From Streptomyces justiciae (GTDB lineage Bacteria; Actinomycetota; Actinomycetes; Streptomycetales; Streptomycetaceae), in assembly GCF_015163075.1 (NCBI RefSeq), contig NZ_JADDXU010000004.1:186001-250000 (forward strand): DNA of 64,000 nt, read 5' to 3'. The translations under genes and the position numbers were made by a program. Every line of letters starts with the position of its first letter. Position 1 is the stretch's first letter. This document shows positions 46,073 to 52,969 of the stretch, piece by piece. The notes under the pieces were generated by a model. The model saw only the letters and a list, made by a program, of their open reading frames with translations. It was not told the DNA's origin and ran no database searches.

Positions 46073-46759
46073 ATGCACAGCACCCCCCGCCTCGTGGGCG
46101 ACGTGATGACGCACACCGTCGTCGCCCTCGGGAGCACCGCCACGTTCAAGGACATCGTGAAGGCCATGCGGCGCTGGCAGGTCAGCGCGCTGCCCGTGGT
46201 GGACGACGGGCACCGGGTCGTGGGTGTCGTCTCCGAGGCCGACCTGCTGCCCAAGGAGGAGTTCCGTGCGCACGACCCCGACGCGGACGTCCGACTGCAC
46301 CGTCCCGAGGCCCTTGCGCGGATCCAGGCACGCACCGCGGGCGAGCTCATGACGGCACCCGCCGTCACCGTCGACGCGGACGCGAGCCTCGCCCGGGCCG
46401 CCCGGATCATGGCCCGGCACCAGGTGAAACGCCTGCCGGTCGTCGACGGCTCAGGCGTCCTGACGGGCATCGTCAGCCGCACCGACCTGCTGAAGGTCTT
46501 TCTGCGCACGGACGCGGACATCGCCGAGGAAGTGCGCCGAGAGGTCGTCGAGCCGCTCTTCCCCGACCCGCTGGAACCGGTCCGCGTGGACGTGCGGGAC
46601 GGGGTCGTCACCCTGGCCGGGCGCGTCTGGGACACCGGGCTCGTCCCCATCGCCGTACGACTGGCACGGGCCGTCGAGGGCGTGGTGGACGTGGACAGCG
46701 CGCTGACGGGCCCGCCGCGGCGGCCGGTCCTCGACCCGGATCTCGTGGACGACACCTGA
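46073..46759 (+). CDS. CBS-domain pair with C-terminal BON domain
   Basis: A 228-residue protein. CBS1 spans about 8-60 (VGDVMTHTVVALGSTATF, ALPVVDDGHRVVGVVSEADLL) and CBS2 about 88-145 (AGELMTAPAVTVDADASL, RLPVVDGSGVLTGIVSRTDLL). A BON domain follows at about 150-215 (VRVDVRDGVVTLAGRV). CBS pairs bind adenosine nucleotides and BON domains often bind membranes or phospholipids, so it may report energy charge. ATG 46073 follows CGGAGG. The last codons are duplicated downstream by a 27-bp tandem repeat. Confidence 0.9.
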   Translation: MHSTPRLVGDVMTHTVVALGSTATFKDIVKAMRRWQVSALPVVDDGHRVVGVVSEADLLPKEEFRAHDPDADVRLHRPEALARIQARTAGELMTAPAVTVDADASLARAARIMARHQVKRLPVVDGSGVLTGIVSRTDLLKVFLRTDADIAEEVRREVVEPLFPDPLEPVRVDVRDGVVTLAGRVWDTGLVPIAVRLARAVEGVVDVDSALTGPPRRPVLDPDLVDDT

Positions 46760-46801
46760 GCGCGAGGCAGTGGAGACGACACCTGAGCGCGAGGCAGTGG
46801 A
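46748..46801 (+). repeat. Perfect 27-bp tandem duplication over the CBS stop codon
   Basis: Bases 46748-46774 and 46775-46801 are identical. The unit contains the last codons and TGA of the CBS gene, so the second copy is noncoding. A degenerate third start (GAGACCTGAGC) follows at 46803. Perfect identity implies a recent duplication. Confidence 0.9.
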
Positions 46802-46822
46802 CGAGACCTGAGCACGGCAGAG

Positions 46823-46911
46823 CGGAAAGGACCCACCCGCTTCTCGCGGATCCTGATTGCGCGGTGCGCGGCTGCGGGCCGCTTCCCCGCGTCTCCGTCG
46901 GGTCCTTTCCG
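46823..46911 (+). other. Long inverted repeat with structured loop, between CBS and MBL genes
   Basis: CGGAAAGGACCC (46823-46834) pairs perfectly with GGGTCCTTTCCG (46900-46911) around a 65-base loop that has its own small GCGGC/GCCGC hairpin. It could be a terminator for the CBS transcript, an attenuator for readthrough into the MBL gene, or a small structured RNA. Conservation data would be needed to choose. Confidence 0.5.
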
Positions 46912-46947
46912 TATCTCCAGCAGACCACACCGACCGCAGAGACAACA

Positions 46948-46961
46948 GGGCCGACCGGCCC
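46948..46961 (+). promoter_or_regulatory. Perfect DevR/OsdR-type palindrome close to the MBL start
   Basis: GGGCCGACCGGCCC is a perfect copy but ends only 23 bases before the ATG, far closer than the 60-110 bases typical of the other copies. Activation from here would need an unusual promoter or a later start codon; repression is also possible. Confidence 0.5.
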
Positions 46962-46984
46962 CAGTCCCGAAGGAGAGCGACCTC

Positions 46985-48421
46985 ATGATCACAGTGGTGG
47001 CGGGACCGGAGGAGAGTGCCGCGACGCGTTCACGGCCGGCGCTGCTGACCTTCCTCGGCGGAGTGGGAACGGTCACCGGCAGCAAGTTCCTCGTCGAGAG
47101 CGACCACGCCCGGGTCCTCGTCGACTGCGGGCTCTTCCAGGGCCTGGCCGACCTGCGCCGGCGCAACTGGCGCGAACTGCCCTGCGACGGCGCCGACATC
47201 GAGACGGTCGTCGTCACCCACGCCCACCTGGACCACTGCGGGTATCTGCCGCGGCTGGCCCGGCACGGCTTCCGGGGCCGGATCGTGACGACGGAGTTCA
47301 CGGCACGCCTGATGGAGATCGTGCTGCGCGACAGCGCCAAGCTCCAGCTGGAGGCCGCGCACCACGCCAACGAACACGGCTGGTCCAAGCACCGGCCCGC
47401 CCAGCCCCTGTACGACGACTCGGACGTGGACCGCACCCTGAAGCTGCTGGACCCCGTCCCCCTGCACACGCCGGTCGACATCGCCACCGGCACCCGGCTC
47501 ACGCTGCACCCCGCCGGGCACATCCTCGGCTCGGCCTGGGCCCACCTCACCCTGGAGGACGGCCACACCATCGCGGTCAGCGGCGACCTCGGCCGTCCCG
47601 GCCATCCGCTGCTGCTGCCGCCGGAGCCGTTCTCCGGGGCGGACGTCCTGCTGATGGAGTCCACCTACGGCAACCGCCGGCACGAGGAGGAGCAGGGCCG
47701 GGCGCGCTTCGCCGAGGTGCTGGGCCGCACCCTCGCCCGCGGCGGAACCGTCGTCATCCCGGCGTTCGCCCTGGACCGCACCGAGGTGGTCCTGCACGAG
47801 CTCGCCGAACTGCGCCGCGCCGGGGCGCTCCCGGCCGCCGTGCCGGTGTACGTCGACAGCCCGATGGCCCTGGCTGCACTGGACGTCTACCGGGACGCCG
47901 TCCTCGCCAAGGCCGCCGAGCTCCGCCCCGAGGTGATCCTGGCCGGCCCGGCCGCGCTCGGCCCCGAGCCGTTCCACCCGGTCCGCTCCGTCCAGGAGTC
48001 CGACGAGCTGGGCCGCACGCACGGACCGGCCGTCATCGTCTCCGCGTCCGGCATGGCCACCGGCGGACGGGTCCTGCACCATCTGCGGCGGCTGCTGCCC
48101 GACCCGCGCAACGCGGTCGTCGTGGTGGGTTTCGCCGCGCAGGGCACGCGGGCACGGGACCTCGTCGAGGGCGCCCAGGTGCTGAAGATGTTCGGTGAGT
48201 ACGTGCCGGTGCGGGCCCAGGTCGCCGACCTGCCGCACTTCTCGGCACACGCCGATGCCGGTCAGATCGTCGACTGGCTGCGGGACGCGCCCGCTCCGCA
48301 CGCCACCTACCTGGTCCACGGGGAGCCGGACGCGGCCGATGCCCTGCGGGACCGGATCGACCGGATGCTGGGGTGGACGGCGGTCGTACCGCGCTCGGGG
48401 GAGCGGGTGCTGGTCCGCTGA
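46985..48421 (+). CDS. Metallo-beta-lactamase/beta-CASP family protein (RNA-processing type)
   Basis: A 478-residue protein. The MBL motifs are THAHLDHCG (HxHxDH), [11 protein letters not shown] (third His) and SGDLGRPG; the beta-CASP and RMMBL regions include [26 protein letters not shown] and HFSAHAD. This is the CPSF/RNase J-like ysh1 type, typically a zinc-dependent endonuclease. A homologue in a dormancy regulon could trim mRNAs or stabilise ribosomes. ATG 46985 has AAGGAGAG upstream. It is a single-gene unit. Confidence 0.9.
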   Translation: MITVVAGPEESAATRSRPALLTFLGGVGTVTGSKFLVESDHARVLVDCGLFQGLADLRRRNWRELPCDGADIETVVVTHAHLDHCGYLPRLARHGFRGRIVTTEFTARLMEIVLRDSAKLQLEAAHHANEHGWSKHRPAQPLYDDSDVDRTLKLLDPVPLHTPVDIATGTRLTLHPAGHILGSAWAHLTLEDGHTIAVSGDLGRPGHPLLLPPEPFSGADVLLMESTYGNRRHEEEQGRARFAEVLGRTLARGGTVVIPAFALDRTEVVLHELAELRRAGALPAAVPVYVDSPMALAALDVYRDAVLAKAAELRPEVILAGPAALGPEPFHPVRSVQESDELGRTHGPAVIVSASGMATGGRVLHHLRRLLPDPRNAVVVVGFAAQGTRARDLVEGAQVLKMFGEYVPVRAQVADLPHFSAHADAGQIVDWLRDAPAPHATYLVHGEPDAADALRDRIDRMLGWTAVVPRSGERVLVR

Positions 48422-48449
48422 CCGCGGACGGGACCGCTCAGCGGGGCGT

Positions 48450-48545
48450 TCAGTAGGGCATGGGGCGCCCGGAGGGCGTGCGCAGATCCTGCGGCTCCGG
48501 CCGACGCGGAGTCCGAGGGCGTCTGGCCTCTTGTATCCGCTTCAT
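48450..48545 (-). CDS. Small basic peptide, 31 residues
   Basis: ATG 48545 has a full AGGAGG eight bases upstream. The 31-residue product, MKRIQEARRPRTPRRPEP through to RPMPY, has seven arginines and seven prolines and no hydrophobic segment. The strong Shine-Dalgarno, isolation from other genes and a perfect regulon palindrome 141 bases upstream support it as a real gene. It resembles no family I recognise; a ribosome-, RNA- or nucleic acid-binding role would suit its charge. Confidence 0.5.
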   Translation of the reverse strand: MKRIQEARRPRTPRRPEPQDLRTPSGRPMPY

Positions 48546-48661
48546 GATCGTCGCCTCCTGGAACGCCGTCCGCGATGTTCCGGCTGCGCCGGTACCGCGC
48601 GTACCAGGAATCCTCGTCGGCCCCCGGCGTGCGGACCATGAGGCCATCGACCCCCGATCGC

Positions 48662-48760
48662 GGGCCGGGCGGTACCGGACGCAAGGGGCCGTTCGGCCCC
48701 GGAGCGCGCACGGTCCGGCGGCAAGGGACGCGCGGGCCCCGGGTCCGGGCCGGTCGGCTC
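48662..48760. promoter_or_regulatory. Two palindrome sets between divergent small genes
   Basis: A perfect copy at 48686-48699 with a 10-of-12 partner at 48662-48675 faces the 31-residue gene. An 11-of-12 copy at 48747-48760 with a 10-of-12 partner at 48725-48738, 22 bases apart, is 74 bases from the small membrane-protein start. The 289-base gap holds nothing else I can identify. Confidence 0.6.
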
Positions 48761-48834
48761 ATGTGCCCGGTGGCCTGCCGGAGTTTGCTGGAGGTGTGAG
48801 GGAAACGACGCCGACCGAGGAGGGGGCGAGGACC

Positions 48835-49041
48835 GTGGGCACGAGTCTGACACCGGAGTTCTGGGAGAGGTTCGCCCTGTTGCTGTTCGCGGCGATGGGC
48901 CTGACGTTCGCGCTCGCCGCGCTCTTCGACGAGCTGGCGCTGCGCCGGATCAACCGCCGCAGGCACCGCCCGCCGACGGGACCGCGGCAGACGCCGCCAC
49001 GCACCGGTAGCAGCGACCACCGCACTTCTGTTTCCTGCTGA
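48835..49041 (+). CDS. Small single-pass membrane protein, 68 residues
   Basis: From GTG 48835 (GGCGAGG just upstream) the product has one hydrophobic helix (FALLLFAAMGLTFALAALF) followed by an Arg-rich, Pro/Thr-rich cytoplasmic tail, which favours an N-out, C-in topology. GTG 48796 would add 13 residues but its GGAGGT is too close. It sits behind regulon palindromes. Function unknown. Confidence 0.6.
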   Translation: MGTSLTPEFWERFALLLFAAMGLTFALAALFDELALRRINRRRHRPPTGPRQTPPRTGSSDHRTSVSC

Positions 49042-49082
49042 GTCACCGGGGCGCGCACCCGCCTCGGCCCTCACGGCTCGGC

Positions 49083-49361
49083 TCAGCGCCACCGCTCGGG
49101 GATGTTCGCCAGCTGGCCCAGCAGGTCCCAGCCCCGGCTCTTGTGCCGGCGTTCCGCACCGGGACTGTGCCACGGGGCGCCCTGCCCCACCCAGTGACCG
49201 CGGTAGTCGCGCAGAGCCATGACGCTGTCGTCCGCGACGTCGGACTCGTTGCCGCAGCAGGAGCAGATCTCCGCTGTCGGCCAGCCGTCCGCCCAGAACA
49301 CGTCCGCGTCGTCGTACCCGCACACCCTGCAGACGGTTTCCCAGCTCTCGCTGTGGTCCAT
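49083..49361 (-). CDS. Small cysteine-rich (zinc-ribbon-like) protein
   Basis: A 92-residue soluble protein with CRVCGYDD near the N-terminus and CSCCGNES about 20 residues later, giving two CxxC-type knuckles that could hold a zinc ion, then an aromatic C-terminal half (GHWVGQGAPWH, WDLLGQLANIPERW). Similar short proteins are annotated as hypothetical across actinobacteria. It is separated from the broken USP gene by a 42-base gap. No palindrome is evident directly upstream. Confidence 0.75.
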   Translation of the reverse strand: MDHSESWETVCRVCGYDDADVFWADGWPTAEICSCCGNESDVADDSVMALRDYRGHWVGQGAPWHSPGAERRHKSRGWDLLGQLANIPERWR

Positions 49362-49403
49362 GCCGGTGAGTCTAAGGATCGCCTCAGGTGGGGACGACGT
49401 CCT

Positions 49404-49889
49404 TCACGCGGCCCCGACGGCCCGCAGCGCCGGGTGTCCGTCGCTGGCGGGCACGGCCACCACGGGGACGGTGGCGCCCCGCAGGCACGCACGTCCGATC
49501 GGTCCCAGAGCGGGCCGCCCGTCCGAGCCGTCGGTCCGGTGGCCGAGAGCGAGCAGGAGCGCTCCGTGTGCCTGCTCCAGCAGGACGCGCGCGGGCTGCC
49601 CCTCCACGACCACGGCACGTACCTGATCGCCGATCCGGGGGCCGAACACCTCGCGCACCGTCGATGCCACCAGCCGCGCGGCCTCCACGCACTGCTCCGC
49701 GGGCGTCGGGCGGGCTGTCACGGGAGCGTAGGGCGCGAGTCCGGGGCCGACCGGCTCCTAGGCGTGGACGGCGACGACCACAGCGTGCAGCGCCCGGGCC
49801 TGCTCCGCGGCCCAGCGCAGTGCGGCCCGCGAGGCCTCGGACCCGTCGACGCCCACGACGATGCTGTTCTCGGCCGGGCGTTCCGTCAT
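49404..49889 (-). pseudogene. Single-domain universal stress protein, interrupted by TAG at codon 44
   Basis: ATG 49889 opens a typical USP (NSIVVGVDGSEASRAALRWAAEQARA) that reaches VVAVHA and then an in-frame TAG at 49760-49758. The same frame continues without shift as EPVGPGLAPYAPV and the rest of a USP domain to the stop at 49404. Other USPs of this type have Trp here (VHAWEP), so TGG to TAG is the simplest event. The C-terminal loop GHRTDGSDGRPALGP is already degenerate. Reinitiation at GTG 49721 could make a fragment, and a sequencing error cannot be excluded. Confidence 0.85.
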
Positions 49890-49997
49890 GGCTGCCTCCC
49901 TCGGTCTCCGTGTGTCCAGCGCGCCGGGAATCAGGCACGGCGACGTGAGCCGAGAGGGACGGCATGAGTGCCGAAGGGGCCCTTGCCGGGCCGCCGT

Positions 49998-50191
49998 TCA
50001 GTACAGGGAGGCCGGCCAGGTCGGCAGCACGGCGGCGATGACCCCGGCGTCGAGCAGCACGCCGAGCGACAGCCACGGGTTGAACCACAGGGTTCTCAGC
50101 AGCAGCCCGACGGCCGCAGCCGTCACCGCCGCGAGCGCCCAGGAGTACCGGGGGTCGCGAACAGGAAGACGGAGACCAGGACGGTGGTCAC
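49998..50191 (-). pseudogene. Small membrane protein gene with a probable one-base frameshift
   Basis: GTG 50191 overlaps the stop of the DUF4389 gene (GTGA), as for a coupled gene, and encodes [11 protein letters not shown] before running to a TGA after 22 codons. The next frame continues directly as RDPRYSWALAAVTAAAVGLLLRTLWFNPW and ends SLY at 49998, a clear two-helix membrane protein. The total of 194 bases is 3n+2, so one base is missing near 50158. An intact version would be 64 residues. A sequencing error is possible. Confidence 0.65.
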
Positions 50192-50847
50192 GGCAGGCAC
50201 TCCGGTTCGGCGCTGCCCAGATCGAGCCGGAACGGCGGATAGACGTCGGTGAGCAGGGCAGCGTACGCGGCCACCCGCAACGCCCAGCGGTTGAGACCGA
50301 TCACCAGGTCGAAGATCCCGCGCGGATAACGGCCGGTGAACAGCAGAGCGACGCCCGCGAAGAACACCAGGAGCCCGACCAGCCCGCTCGACGCCCACAG
50401 CATCCGGCCGCCGCCGACGATGACGGCGAGCACCAGGTACTGCGGGAGTGCGAGCAGCCACCACTTCACGAGGACCAGTCCCCGGGACAGCCGCTCGGGG
50501 TACTCCAGGTCCCAATGGGCCGGGTAGTCGGGGACGTCGGCGAGCCGGAACGGCGGGTAGCGGTCCGTGCCCAGGGCGCCGTACGAGTAGTACGCCACCC
50601 GCCAGTTCCAGCGCAGCACCCCCGTATTGAAGTCGAACAGGGCGCGCGGATAGCGGCCGGTGAGGAGCACGGCGAAGAACGCCACCACGCTCACCCCGAG
50701 GAACGCCACCCACAGCACCGCGAGCACGACGACATGGGGGATGACGAGCAGCCACTTCACCAGCCACAGCCACCGCGACAGCGGGGAGTCCAGCGTCGCG
50801 GTGAGCCGGGCGGGGTGGGCCGGATGCAGTGCTTCTGTCGCTGCCAT
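50188..50847 (-). CDS. DUF4389 integral membrane protein
   Basis: A 219-residue protein with an internal duplication: each half has a hydrophobic pair of helices followed by [12 protein letters not shown] or [12 protein letters not shown] and then YPPFRL, the DUF4389 pattern. Four membrane helices are likely. ATG 50847 follows AAGGGA. It is the second gene of an operon with a small membrane protein upstream (28-base gap) and the frameshifted gene downstream. Role unknown; it is recurrent in actinobacterial stress islands. Confidence 0.85.
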   Translation of the reverse strand: MAATEALHPAHPARLTATLDSPLSRWLWLVKWLLVIPHVVVLAVLWVAFLGVSVVAFFAVLLTGRYPRALFDFNTGVLRWNWRVAYYSYGALGTDRYPPFRLADVPDYPAHWDLEYPERLSRGLVLVKWWLLALPQYLVLAVIVGGGRMLWASSGLVGLLVFFAGVALLFTGRYPRGIFDLVIGLNRWALRVAAYAALLTDVYPPFRLDLGSAEPECLP

Positions 50848-50875
50848 GGGTGGATCCCTTCGCAGCCGGAGGCGG

Positions 50876-51097
50876 TCATGCGCGGAAGTCGCGGTGGTCG
50901 TCGTGATTGCCCATGAAGCGCCGTTCGACGACCGTTTCCCTGTCACCCGGACGCCGGACCGTGCCCGGTGTGGACATGAAGACGGTGAGGCCGATGAGAC
51001 AGGCGAGCATCAGGACCAGACCGACGACGACGGAGCTGTAGCCGAAGACCATGCCCGCGCCCAGTACGACTCCGCCGATCAGGATGACTGGAATCAT
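50876..51097 (-). CDS. Small membrane protein, 73 residues
   Basis: From ATG 51097 (GAGGGG seven bases upstream) the first 42 residues form two hydrophobic helices rich in Gly and Val ([34 protein letters not shown]). The rest is a charged cytoplasmic tail ([16 protein letters not shown]). It heads the DUF4389 operon and has a perfect regulon palindrome 101 bases upstream. Function unknown. Confidence 0.7.
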   Translation of the reverse strand: MIPVILIGGVVLGAGMVFGYSSVVVGLVLMLACLIGLTVFMSTPGTVRRPGDRETVVERRFMGNHDDHRDFRA

Positions 51098-51197
51098 GAC
51101 CGTCCCCCTCGATTGCCCGGACGAGCCTTCTCCCCGACGGAGAGGTTTCTCTCCGGTTCCCACTTGCAGCATCTCGGGGCGGAGCAGTCCGGCCCAG

Positions 51198-51231
51198 GGG
51201 CCGATCGGCCCCGGCCAGGGCCGATCCACCC
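51198..51231. promoter_or_regulatory. Tandem DevR/OsdR-type palindromes between divergent operons
   Basis: GGGCCGATCGGCCC (51198-51211) is a perfect 14-bp palindrome, including the central AT. A second copy at 51218-51231 matches 10 of 12, 20 bases away. They lie between the small membrane-protein gene and the USP gene, 101 and 86 bases from the respective starts. Confidence 0.65.
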
Positions 51232-51317
51232 CTCCTGTCGTGCGCCCGCGCATGGGACGGTGAGAGTGGAGCTCCGCGCTGCACGACGTTGCAGCCCGAC
51301 ACAAGGCGGTGGAAGCC

Positions 51318-52193
51318 ATGGAGCTGCCCGTGGTCGTGGGCGTCGACGGATCGGAATCGAGTCTGCGGGCGGTCGACTGGGCCGTGGACGAGGCGGCCCG
51401 GCACGGCCTGCCGCTGCGCCTGGTGTACGCGTCCCTGTGGGAGCGCTACGAGGGCGCCCTGCCGTGGACCGATTCGGGCCGGCCGTCCGAGCAGGTGATG
51501 GCCGACGACATCGTCGGGATCGCGGCGGAGCGCGCCCGTCGGCGCAACCCCGAGGTCAAGGTGTCCACCGAAGTGATCGCGGACGAGGCGGTCGAAGCAC
51601 TGCTGCGCGAGGGCCATGGAGCCGCCGCTCTGGTGACGGGCAACCGTGGCCGCGGTGAGCTCCAGGGACTGCTCCTCGGCTCGGTCGGCCTGACGGTGGC
51701 CGCCCGTGCCCACTGCCCGGTGATCGTCGTGCGCGGCGACCGCGCGGGCCGGGAGGGCACCCACGAGCGGATCCTCCTCGGCGCCGGTGAGCCGGCCACG
51801 TCCGGAGAGGCCGTACGGTTCGCCTTCCGCGAGGCCGAGGCACGCGGGTGCACCCTGGACGCGGTCCGTGCCTGGCGCTGCCCCGAGCACGAGACGGCCG
51901 ACCATCCGCTGCTCGCCGGGCACGCCGCCCACGAGCACTCCGAGCAGGCCTCCGCCCTGCTCGACGCGGTGCTCCACGACGCCGCGGCCGACCATCCGGG
52001 AGTCGTCGTGCGCCGTGCCACCGTGGAGGGGCCGGCCCGCAAGGTGCTGCTGAACCGGTCGGCCGCCGCGGACCTCGTGATCATCGGGGCGCGCCGTAGG
52101 ACCGGCCAATTCGGCCTCCAGCTGGGCCGCGTGGGACACACGCTGCTGCATCACGCGGCCTGCCCGGTCGCCATCGTCCCGCAGCGGGTGTGA
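51318..52193 (+). CDS. Universal stress protein, tandem Usp domains
   Basis: A 291-residue USP. Domain 1 has the complete ATP motif GNRGRGELQGLLLGS; domain 2 has the divergent GARRRTGQFGLQLGRV. ATG 51318 is preferred to GTG 51309. The stop overlaps the start of the phosphoglucomutase-like gene (GTGA), so it leads a three-gene operon USP, HAD mutase, GH65, behind a tandem palindrome. Confidence 0.92.
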   Translation: MELPVVVGVDGSESSLRAVDWAVDEAARHGLPLRLVYASLWERYEGALPWTDSGRPSEQVMADDIVGIAAERARRRNPEVKVSTEVIADEAVEALLREGHGAAALVTGNRGRGELQGLLLGSVGLTVAARAHCPVIVVRGDRAGREGTHERILLGAGEPATSGEAVRFAFREAEARGCTLDAVRAWRCPEHETADHPLLAGHAAHEHSEQASALLDAVLHDAAADHPGVVVRRATVEGPARKVLLNRSAAADLVIIGARRRTGQFGLQLGRVGHTLLHHAACPVAIVPQRV

Positions 52194-52969
52194 CCGTGCG
52201 CCGCCCCGACAGCCCCGCGGAAGCCGGCGAGGAACTCGCCCCCGCCCTGCGCGACATCCGGGCCGTCGTCTTCGACACCGACGGAGTGATCACCGACTCG
52301 GCCCGGGTGCACGCCGCGGCGTGGAAGACGGCCTTCGACGCCTTCCTGCGCGCCCACCCGCCGGAAGACCCGGCTCTGCGGCGGCCCTTCGACGTCCGCG
52401 ACGACTATCTGCGCCACGTGGACGGCAAGTCCCGGCTCGACGGCGCCGCCGCCTTCCTCGCCTCGCGCGGTCTCGACACCTCGGCGGAGACGGTGCGGGC
52501 CGTCGCCGCCGACAAGGAGCGACTGTTCGTGGAACGGCTGCACGCGCACGGCGTGGACGCCTATCCGGGCACGGTCCGTCTCGTGCGCGCCCTGCGCCGG
52601 GCGGGGACGCCCGTCGCGGCCGCCTCCGCCTCCCGCCACGCCGGTGAGCTGCTCGACCGTGCGGCGGTGTTGGAGTTGTTCGACGTACTCGTGGACGGCG
52701 GCGAGGCCGCCCGCCTGGAGCTGCCCGGCAAGCCGCGGCCCGACCTGTTCCTGGAGGCGGTACGACGGCTCGGCGTCCCCGCCGCTCGTGCCGCCGTCGT
52801 GGAGGACGCCCTGGCGGGCGTGTCGGCGGGCCGAAACGGCGGATTCGCGCTCGTGGTCGGTGTGGACCGCGCCGCCACGGGGGACTCGGGGGACCGGCTG
52901 CTGCACAACGGTGCCGACATCGTCGTACGGGATCTCGCGGAACTGGTCGTGGCAGGGGAGACGAAGTGA
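52190..52969 (+). CDS. Beta-phosphoglucomutase-like HAD hydrolase
   Basis: A 259-residue HAD protein. Motif I is VVFDTDGVITDS, with two catalytic Asp residues three apart as in mutases; the helical cap carries HVDGKSRLDG; motif II is AASASRH; motif III is the Lys in GKPRPDLF; motif IV is VVEDALAG. The HVDGK..R cap signature is that of beta-phosphoglucomutase linked to glycoside phosphorylases. It would convert beta-glucose 1-phosphate from the GH65 enzyme to glucose 6-phosphate. It overlaps both neighbours by GTGA. Confidence 0.9.
   Translation: MTVRRPDSPAEAGEELAPALRDIRAVVFDTDGVITDSARVHAAAWKTAFDAFLRAHPPEDPALRRPFDVRDDYLRHVDGKSRLDGAAAFLASRGLDTSAETVRAVAADKERLFVERLHAHGVDAYPGTVRLVRALRRAGTPVAAASASRHAGELLDRAAVLELFDVLVDGGEAARLELPGKPRPDLFLEAVRRLGVPAARAAVVEDALAGVSAGRNGGFALVVGVDRAATGDSGDRLLHNGADIVVRDLAELVVAGETK

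Noticed and set aside
49998..50191. Treating the 22-codon [11 protein letters not shown] frame as a complete peptide gene
   Set aside because: The adjacent frame continues seamlessly as a membrane protein, so a frameshift explains the sequence better.
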